This document shows positions 8,367 through 12,824 of a DNA stretch of 12,824 bases, in pieces; positions within the stretch are counted from its first letter, which is position 1, and each line of letters starts with the position of its first letter. The notes beneath the pieces were generated by a model, which searched no databases, was not told where the DNA came from, and was given only the letters and a program-made list of their open reading frames with translations. The translations under genes and the position numbers were made by a program. This stretch comes from Paralcaligenes sp039935015. GTDB lineage: Bacteria > Pseudomonadota > Gammaproteobacteria > Burkholderiales > Burkholderiaceae_B. The stretch covers positions 1 through 12,824 of the forward strand of contig JBDTLC010000057.1 of assembly GCA_039935015.1 (NCBI GenBank), written 5' to 3'.

Positions 8367-9779
8367 TTACAGGCTGTAGTACATATCGAACTCAACGGGA
8401 TGAGAGGTCTTGCGCAAACGCGTGATTTCTTCCATTTTGAGTTCAATATAAGCGTCAAGCATGTCGTTGCTAAACACCCCGCCACGAGTCAGGAATTCGC
8501 GGTCACGATCCAGCGCAGCGACCGCTTCTTCGAGCGACGCGCAGACAGTCGGAATCTTTGCATCTTCTTCAGGCGGCAGATCGTACAGGTTCTTATCGGC
8601 AGGATCGCCAGGATGGATTTTGTTTTGCACGCCATCCAGGCCCGCCATCATCAGCGCCGAAAATGCCAGGTAGGGATTGGCCAGCGGATCTGGAAACCGA
8701 GCTTCAACACGACGCGCCTTCGGGTTGCTGACATACGGAATGCGCAGTGACGCCGAGCGATTGCGAGCAGAATAAGCCAATTTTACCGGCGCCTCGAAAT
8801 GCGGCACCAAGCGTTTATACGAGTTGGTACCTGGGTTGGTGATTGCATTGAGCGCGCGCGCATGCTTGATAATCCCACCGATGTAAAATAGCGCAAATTC
8901 CGACAAACCCGCATAACCATTGCCTGCAAAGAGATTCTGCCCGTCTTTCCAGATCGATTGGTGCACATGCATACCTGAGCCGTTGTCGCCGACGATAGGT
9001 TTGGGCATGAACGTGGCCGTCTTGCCGTACACATGCGCCACATTATGAATCGTGTATTTCAGAATCTGGTTCCAGTCGGCGCGCTCAACCAGTGTGCTGA
9101 ATTTAGTACCGATTTCCAATTGCCCCGGAGCAGCCACCTCGTGATGGTGCACTTCTACCGGCACCCCTTGCTGCTCTAGCAGCAAGCACATTTCCGAACG
9201 CATGTCGTGAAAGGAGTCGACGGGAGGCACCGGCATATAACCGCCCTTGACACCCGGACGATGCCCCAGATTGCCGCCATCCATGTCCAGACCGCGCGAC
9301 CAGGGCGCCTCTTCAGATTTGATCTTGACAAAGCAGCCCGACATATCGTCGTTCCAGGTAACCGCGTCGAACACAAAAAATTCGGGTTCCGGACCGAAAT
9401 AGGCGGTATCACCCAGGCCGCTGGATTTAAGATAGGCTTCGGCGCGACGGGCCAGGGAGCGCGGATCACGGTCGTACCCTTTCAGGTCGGAAGGCTCGAC
9501 CACGTCGCAGGTCAGATTCAGGGTAGTTTCTTCGCGGAAAGGATCCATGCGCGCCGATTTGGGATCGGGGATCAACAACATGTCGGATGCTTCAATACCC
9601 TTCCAGCCCGGCAGCGACGAACCATCAAATGCTTGCCCGGCTTCCATCTTTTCTTCATCCACGACGTGAGCTGGCGTCGTCATGTGATGTTCACGCCCCA
9701 AGGTATCGGTAAAGCGAAAATCAACAAAAGCGACTTCGCGTTCTTTAATAAGCTTAACTACTTCTTCTGCAGTGGACAT
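8367..9779 (-). CDS. glnA: Glutamine synthetase type I (GSI-beta)
   Basis: The enzyme makes glutamine from glutamate, ammonia and ATP and is the main ammonium-assimilation step; it works as a cytosolic dodecamer. The 470-residue product has the usual GSI length and landmarks: FDGSS (51-55), the metal-binding GPEPEFF (129-135), HHHEVAAPGQ (211-220), NGSGMHVHQS (266-275), NPGTNSYKRL (315-324) and REARFPDP-like RVEARFPDP (357-365). Tyr399 in DKNLYDLPPEE is the adenylylation site, marking the GSI-beta class regulated by GlnE. The ATG at 9779 has an AGGAG site. It heads the glnA-ntrB-ntrC cluster. A sigma-54 promoter and NtrC enhancer sites lie upstream, so transcription should rise under nitrogen limitation. 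Confidence 0.98.
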   Translation of the reverse strand: MSTAEEVVKLIKEREVAFVDFRFTDTLGREHHMTTPAHVVDEEKMEAGQAFDGSSLPGWKGIEASDMLLIPDPKSARMDPFREETTLNLTCDVVEPSDLKGYDRDPRSLARRAEAYLKSSGLGDTAYFGPEPEFFVFDAVTWNDDMSGCFVKIKSEEAPWSRGLDMDGGNLGHRPGVKGGYMPVPPVDSFHDMRSEMCLLLEQQGVPVEVHHHEVAAPGQLEIGTKFSTLVERADWNQILKYTIHNVAHVYGKTATFMPKPIVGDNGSGMHVHQSIWKDGQNLFAGNGYAGLSEFALFYIGGIIKHARALNAITNPGTNSYKRLVPHFEAPVKLAYSARNRSASLRIPYVSNPKARRVEARFPDPLANPYLAFSALMMAGLDGVQNKIHPGDPADKNLYDLPPEEDAKIPTVCASLEEAVAALDRDREFLTRGGVFSNDMLDAYIELKMEEITRLRKTSHPVEFDMYYSL

Positions 9780-9880
9780 GTGAGCTCCTGGGCAAATAAT
9801 GAATCAAACCGAGATGAAATGGCTTGGTAGACTGAAATCAGTGAGAGACTATAGGGCTAAATAAAACTTAATTAGCTTAA
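9780..9880 (-). other. glnA leader region
   Basis: The predicted 5' untranslated region is AT-rich near the start site and holds the glnA Shine-Dalgarno. A small dyad, ACTGA-AA-TCAGT (9831-9842), is the only symmetry I noticed. I see no riboswitch-like architecture. Confidence 0.5.
9785..9789 (-). promoter_or_regulatory. Ribosome binding site of glnA
   Basis: The minus strand reads CCCAGGAGCTCACATG, giving AGGAG five bases before the ATG at 9779. It confirms the glnA start. Confidence 0.8.
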
Positions 9881-9896
9881 AGCAAAAATTGTGCCA
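9881..9896 (-). promoter_or_regulatory. Sigma-54 (-24/-12) promoter of glnA
   Basis: The minus strand reads TGGCACAATTTTTGCT, matching the sigma-54 consensus TGGCAC-N5-TTGC(A/T), with the invariant GG (9895-9894) and GC (9883-9882) separated by exactly ten bases. Transcription would start near 9870, leaving a leader of about 91 nt before glnA. An activator is obligatory for this promoter class; the neighbouring ntrC product and the upstream NtrC-like sites fit. I found no convincing sigma-70 promoter for glnA in the same region, though one may exist. Confidence 0.9.
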
Positions 9897-9924
9897 GTTA
9901 TGAATGGAAGGTTGGAATAGGTAT

Positions 9925-10016
9925 ATGGCACCTACAAGAGGTGCCGCATGGAAGAGTTACATGGCACCCACGAGGGGTGTACATGGAAGAGTTACATGGC
10001 ACCCACGAGGGGTGCC
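9925..10016. repeat. Three tandem copies of a 35-36 bp unit, each with a 19-bp palindrome
   Basis: Units start at 9925, 9961 and 9996 (steps of 36 and 35 bp). Each holds a palindrome with 7-base arms around a 5-base centre. Copy A is GGCACCTACAAGAGGTGCC (9927-9945, perfect). Copy B starts GGCACCC-ACGAG-GGGTG but ends TA (9963-9981), breaking the outer two pairs. Copy C is GGCACCCACGAGGGGTGCC (9998-10016, perfect). Between A and C the arm and its partner change together (T/A to C/G). The palindromes are joined by a nearly identical linker, CATGGAAGAGTTACAT. A lone ATGGAAG at 9904 may be a decayed earlier linker. The GCAC-to-GTGC gap is nine bases, not the seven of NtrC sites, so I do not call them NtrC sites. 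They lie between the glnA enhancer and its promoter, and downstream of hemW. They could bind a dimeric regulator, form RNA hairpins at the hemW 3' end, or be REP-like repeats. Confidence 0.85.
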
Positions 10017-10048
10017 GCTACAAATGATATGCCCGTTGCTCACGTAGT

Positions 10049-10067
10049 GGCAGCCCTTGTGGCTGCC
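10049..10067. repeat. Fourth 7-5-7 palindrome, opposite orientation to the tandem array
   Basis: GGCAGCC-CTTGT-GGCTGCC is a perfect inverted repeat with the same geometry as the array. Read on the minus strand its centre is ACAAG, identical to the centre of copy A on the plus strand. Its arms differ from copy A by substitutions that keep full pairing. It therefore looks like a diverged, inverted relative of the array. No T-run follows on either strand side that would make it an intrinsic terminator alone. Confidence 0.7.
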
Positions 10068-10068
10068 A

Positions 10069-10092
10069 AAACCGTGCACTGCTCGACGGTTT
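10069..10092 (-). terminator. Possible weak terminator downstream of hemW
   Basis: An inverted repeat, AAACCGT (10069-10075) and ACGGTTT (10086-10092), has a 10-base loop. Read on the minus strand it ends ACGGTTTT, a short T-run, about 155-175 bp past the hemW stop. The stem is only 7 bp with four G/C pairs, and the T-run is short. It is symmetric enough to act in either direction. Termination would insulate glnA from hemW read-through; this is inference. Confidence 0.35.
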
Positions 10093-10120
10093 CTACAAAT
10101 ACGCATCCCAATCAAAACGG

Positions 10121-10137
10121 CGCACCATTTAAGTGCG
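10121..10137 (-). promoter_or_regulatory. Predicted NtrC-binding site 1 (glnA enhancer, promoter-proximal)
   Basis: The sequence sits in the 19-bp perfect dyad GCGCACCATTTAAGTGCGC (10120-10138) and has the NtrC core GCAC-N7-GTGC. On the minus strand it reads CGCACTTAAATGGTGCG, close to the enterobacterial consensus TGCACTAAAATGGTGCA. Its centre is about 259 bp upstream of the predicted glnA start site. Confidence 0.82.
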
Positions 10138-10150
10138 CTTAACATATATA

Positions 10151-10167
10151 CGCACCAAACAAGTGCA
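10151..10167 (-). promoter_or_regulatory. Predicted NtrC-binding site 2 (glnA enhancer, distal)
   Basis: The minus strand reads TGCACTTGTTTGGTGCG, which differs from the TGCACY-N5-RGTGCA consensus only at the final base. Its centre is 30 bp from site 1, about three helical turns, so two dimers could bind the same DNA face as in the E. coli glnA enhancer. A partial third site (TGCACC at 10190-10195, with a poor right half) follows at 10190-10206. Confidence 0.82.
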
Positions 10168-10245
10168 TATTCTAGTGCATAATCATCATTGCACCACAAT
10201 GGATTCAAGACAAATCACTGCTTCTCTAGCATCTGGAATCGCTAA

Positions 10246-11508
10246 TTACACCAAAAATTGTTCCTGCAAATCATTCAAAAACTTCCAGCCCAACTCAGTG
10301 GCTTTAAAACGGGTCGGATCGGGCTCGAGCAAACCCTTCGCGACTGCGCGATCGATAGCCGACGCAATGGCCAGAACCGAGAGGCCCGTGCGCTCAGTGA
10401 AGCTACTGGCGGCCACGCCATCCTTCAGGCGTAATGTATTTAACATGAATTCAAAACCAAGCTCGTCGGCGCCCACCGTATGCTCCTCGGCAATATGGCT
10501 GCCATCGAACCGCGGCGCATGTTCCATCCAGGACACCGGGTTTTTCAGTTTGGCGTGTCGCGTGATTTTGTCATGGAAAGTCAGTTTTCCATGCGCGCCC
10601 GGGCCTATTCCCAGATAATCACCGAACTCCCAGTAGTTCAAATTATGGCGGCAGCGAGCGTTGGCCCTGGCATAGGCCGACACCTCATAACGACTCCAGC
10701 CGCCTGCCGCTGTTAATTCGGCAATCAGTTCTTGCATGGTGGCGGCGGTATCGTCATCGGGCACCGCAGGTGGGAATTTCGCAAATACGGTGTTGGGCTC
10801 CATCGTCAGGTGGTACAGCGATAAATGCTCGGTGTTGAAAGATATCGCCCGGCGCAAGTCCTGCATGCAACCATCCAATGACTGCGAAGGCAACGCAAAC
10901 ATAATGTCCAGGTTTACGCGACTGACCGCTTTTTGAGCGATTTCTATAGCGGCGCACGCTTGTTTGGAGTCGTGTATGCGCCCCAACGCTTTAAGCGCCG
11001 TATCGTTAAAACTTTGTATGCCCAGCGATATACGATTGACGCCGCTGCGGGCGTATTCCACGAAGCGCCCCGCCTCTACCGTGCCGGGATTCGCTTCCAG
11101 CGTGATTTCGGCATCGGCCTGGACATTCAAATACAGGCGGAACATGGCCAGCATCTGATCGATGGCCGCCGCCGATAGCAGGCTGGGCGTACCTCCGCCA
11201 ATAAAAATCGTTACGACCGAACGTCCCCATACCGATGGCAGAGCCTGCTCCAGATCGGCGCGCAAGGCGGCCAGATACTGCTGTTCGGGCAATTCACCCG
11301 ACAAAGCATGCGAATTAAAGTCGCAATAGGGGCACTTGCGCACACACCACGGCACATGCACGTATAAAGATAAAGGCGGCTGGCTGCTGAGCGTCGCATG
11401 AGGAGGGGTCACCAGTTTGCCATGGGACTTTCCCGATTGGCCTGCTGGTTGAATTGAAAAAGTGGGATGCACCGAAGTCTCGCAACAAAGATGAGAAGGT
11501 GCAACCAC
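10246..11508 (-). CDS. hemW: HemW, radical-SAM haem chaperone (HemN-like protein)
   Basis: HemW proteins bind haem and a [4Fe-4S] cluster and are proposed to deliver haem to membrane targets; they were long misannotated as coproporphyrinogen III oxidase. The radical-SAM motif is CVRKCPYCDF, with Cys55, Cys59 and Cys62. The position that is a fourth Cys in true HemN is Phe64, which places it with HemW. Other landmarks are FIGGGTPSLL (102-111) and HNLNYWEFGDYLGIGPGAH. Length is 420 aa against about 378 in E. coli. The excess is an N-terminal stretch of about 40 residues before LSLYVHVPWC. The listed start is a GTG at 11508 without a clear Shine-Dalgarno; in-frame GTGs at codons 13 and 33 are alternatives, so the true start is uncertain. 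It starts 24 bp after rdgB and is probably co-transcribed. Confidence 0.92.
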   Translation of the reverse strand: MVAPSHLCCETSVHPTFSIQPAGQSGKSHGKLVTPPHATLSSQPPLSLYVHVPWCVRKCPYCDFNSHALSGELPEQQYLAALRADLEQALPSVWGRSVVTIFIGGGTPSLLSAAAIDQMLAMFRLYLNVQADAEITLEANPGTVEAGRFVEYARSGVNRISLGIQSFNDTALKALGRIHDSKQACAAIEIAQKAVSRVNLDIMFALPSQSLDGCMQDLRRAISFNTEHLSLYHLTMEPNTVFAKFPPAVPDDDTAATMQELIAELTAAGGWSRYEVSAYARANARCRHNLNYWEFGDYLGIGPGAHGKLTFHDKITRHAKLKNPVSWMEHAPRFDGSHIAEEHTVGADELGFEFMLNTLRLKDGVAASSFTERTGLSVLAIASAIDRAVAKGLLEPDPTRFKATELGWKFLNDLQEQFLV

Positions 11509-11532
11509 GGGGGCGCACTCTACGCGAACGAA

Positions 11533-12132
11533 TTACGCCTGCAGAACCTGCAATAGTTTGACCAAAGCCTGAGCACGGTGACTTAAGCGATTTTTTTCCG
11601 CCGGAGCCAGTTCTGCAACCGTCTTACCTAAATCAGGCAAGTAAAAATGCGGATCATAACCAAAACCCGCAATACCTCTGGGCTTATCAACGATCTCTCC
11701 CTTCCAGATACCTTCTGCCACTATCGGCTGCGGGTCGTCGGCCGAGCGTAAATACACCAACACCGCCACATAAGAGGCAGATCGATTATCGTGCCCAGCC
11801 AAAGCCTGTATCAAATAGCGATTATTGGCTGCATCGGATTTTTCGCCCCCATTGCGCAAGGCGTAGCGCGCCGAATACACGCCCGGCGCACCGTCCAGGC
11901 TATCCACACAAAGGCCCGAGTCGTCAGCTAAGGCGGGCAGGCCTGTTTGCCGACTGGCATGACGAGCCTTTGTCAGCGCATTTTCGATGAAGGTACAGAA
12001 GGGCTCTTCGGCTTCGGGCACACCCAGATCGCCCTGCGCCACCATGGTGATGCCTACCCGGCTCAAGATGGCCGAAAATTCCTTCAACTTGCCTGCGTTG
12101 TTGGAAGCAAGCACAACCTGGCAATCTGACAT
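11533..12132 (-). CDS. rdgB: RdgB/HAM1, dITP/XTP pyrophosphatase
   Basis: The enzyme hydrolyses non-canonical purine nucleotides (ITP, dITP, XTP) to monophosphates and pyrophosphate, keeping deaminated purines out of DNA and RNA. The 199-residue product matches the family length (E. coli 197). It shows the substrate-binding SNNAGK (10-15), FIENALTKARHA (48-59), the metal/catalytic LADDSGL (68-74, Asp70 likely equivalent to E. coli Asp69), GAPGVYSARYA (81-91), GFGYDP (156-161) and SHRAQAL near the end. The ATG at 12132 lacks a strong Shine-Dalgarno but gives the standard N-terminus. The gene lies 29 bp after the upstream LysR-type gene and 24 bp before hemW, so all three may share a transcript. 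Confidence 0.97.
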   Translation of the reverse strand: MSDCQVVLASNNAGKLKEFSAILSRVGITMVAQGDLGVPEAEEPFCTFIENALTKARHASRQTGLPALADDSGLCVDSLDGAPGVYSARYALRNGGEKSDAANNRYLIQALAGHDNRSASYVAVLVYLRSADDPQPIVAEGIWKGEIVDKPRGIAGFGYDPHFYLPDLGKTVAELAPAEKNRLSHRAQALVKLLQVLQA

Positions 12133-12161
12133 AAAACAACGTTAAGCACGAAAAACTAATT

Positions 12162-12824
12162 TTACTCGAAACCGTCTGCGCCCTGCGCGGGCCCGCCCGA
12201 GTTCGCCTGCGCGCCATCTTGCACGAGCAGCGAAACCAGTTCTTTAGCAAAGATCGGCAGCTTATCGAACCGCCGCACGCATATATGAAGCTTGCGCAAC
12301 GCCCATTCGTCAGACAGTGTCATGATCTTAAGTGGCAGATTCTGCAGATACCGACGTGCAGCCGTTTCGGGAATCACGCCTATTCCGACCTGGGCTGCAA
12401 TCATTCGGCAAGCCGCCTCGAAATTGCTGACTTCGACCCGAAAGCGCAAGACGCGCCCAATGTCGTCGGCGGCCTGCAATAAAAACGCGTGTATTGCACT
12501 GGCCTCGGACAAACCCACATAATCGTAGCCTAGCGTTTCTTCGAAGCCCAGAACGTTGTGCTCGGCCAGCGGGTGGTCGGTACGCGTCACCAGCACCAGT
12601 CTGTCGTTGCGATAAGGCAAAAACTCAACATTTTCGCCACCGCCTGCCTGGGCGGTCACACCAATGTCGGCGGCCCCGTCAACTACGGCCTTCACCACCA
12701 GATAGCTCAGTCGTTCGCGCAGTTCAATATTCACATCAGGATGATTGGCCAGGTAACGACCCAGTACGGTGGGCATGAACTCGTTCATGGCGGTCGTATT
12801 GGCGTAGACCCGAACACAGCCTTT
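12162..12824 (-). CDS. LysR-family transcriptional regulator, C-terminal part (cut by window edge)
   Basis: The reading frame is open to the last base of the window, so the N-terminal DNA-binding domain lies outside. The visible 220 residues are a LysR effector-binding domain: RVYANTTAMNEFMPTVLGRYL at the start of the first lobe, then IGVTAQAG, LVLVTRTDHPL and a second lobe ending in MIAAQVGIGVIPETAARRYL. The tail (about 15 residues after LLVQDG) is Gly/Ala/Gln rich. A methionine at 12788 is internal to the domain and is not the start. The inducer and targets cannot be told from this fragment. It is close to rdgB (29 bp), which may be co-transcription or chance. Confidence 0.88.
   Translation of the reverse strand, partial: KGCVRVYANTTAMNEFMPTVLGRYLANHPDVNIELRERLSYLVVKAVVDGAADIGVTAQAGGGENVEFLPYRNDRLVLVTRTDHPLAEHNVLGFEETLGYDYVGLSEASAIHAFLLQAADDIGRVLRFRVEVSNFEAACRMIAAQVGIGVIPETAARRYLQNLPLKIMTLSDEWALRKLHICVRRFDKLPIFAKELVSLLVQDGAQANSGGPAQGADGFE

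Larger units (their letters stand above)
9780..10245. other. Non-coding hemW-glnA control region
   Basis: This 466-bp stretch is the longest gene-free part of the window. From glnA outward it holds the leader, the sigma-54 promoter, the three-copy palindrome array, the inverted fourth palindrome, a weak terminator-like hairpin, two NtrC-type sites with extra half-sites, and about 40 bp of unremarkable sequence before the hemW stop. ORFs that cross it are repeat translations broken by the 36/35-bp step and lack credible starts. Confidence 0.8.

Noticed and set aside
9780..9880. Riboswitch or attenuator in the glnA leader
   Set aside because: Only a small 5-bp dyad is present and the sequence is AT-rich without a structured core; known glutamine riboswitches are cyanobacterial.
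9925..10016. CRISPR-like spacing of about 36 bp
   Set aside because: The whole 35-36 bp unit repeats, including the linker, so there are no unique spacers. Only three units exist and no cas gene is present.
9927..10016. The three array palindromes as NtrC sites
   Set aside because: Their GCAC and GTGC half-sites are separated by nine bases, while NtrC sites have seven; two true seven-base sites are present further upstream.
9948..10208. Small ORFs through the palindrome array (plus strand 9948-10142, minus strand 9957-10208), including a repeated YMAPTRG-like peptide
   Set aside because: The 36-then-35-bp step shifts the frame between copies, no good start site is present, and the DNA is better explained as palindromic repeats upstream of the sigma-54 promoter.

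Overview
The window reads as chromosomal core sequence from a beta-proteobacterium, most likely an Alcaligenaceae-type Burkholderiales. I infer this from protein character and from gene groupings (glnA-ntrB-ntrC, rdgB-hemW, ridA-recG-oxyR); no database search was possible. All eleven genes lie on the minus strand, so transcription runs from high to low coordinates. I see no phage, plasmid, transposase, tRNA or rRNA gene.

Layout from upstream (high coordinates) to downstream: a LysR-family regulator cut by the window edge (12162-12824); rdgB, a nucleotide-pool sanitation enzyme; hemW, a radical-SAM haem chaperone; a 466-bp non-coding region (9780-10245); the nitrogen-control cluster glnA-ntrB-ntrC; fpr, ferredoxin-NADP reductase; ridA-recG-oxyR (imine detoxification, fork-remodelling helicase, peroxide sensor); and a periplasmic branched-chain amino-acid-type binding protein (34-1158).

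The nitrogen-control block is the best-resolved system. glnA has a textbook sigma-54 promoter (TGGCAC-N5-TTGCT, 9881-9896) and two GCAC-N7-GTGC palindromes centred 30 bp apart (10121-10137 and 10151-10167) that match the NtrC enhancer consensus. NtrB would phosphorylate NtrC at Asp52, and NtrC would activate sigma-54 RNA polymerase at glnA. Glutamine synthetase carries the Tyr adenylylation site (residue 399), so it is probably also controlled by covalent modification.

The least explained part lies between enhancer and promoter. It is a block of palindromes, each with 7-bp arms around a 5-bp centre. Three are tandem copies at 36/35-bp spacing (9927-10016). A fourth, in opposite orientation (10049-10067), has a different arm sequence that still pairs and a centre that matches copy A on the opposite strand. 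The block pushes the enhancer to about -259/-289 from the predicted start site; without 9921-10067 it would sit at about -112/-142, close to the E. coli glnA arrangement. I read it as a REP-like or regulator-binding array inserted into the glnA control region. A second unusual element is a strong hairpin between glnA and ntrB, which overlaps an alternative ntrB start. The rest of the window looks like ordinary housekeeping sequence.
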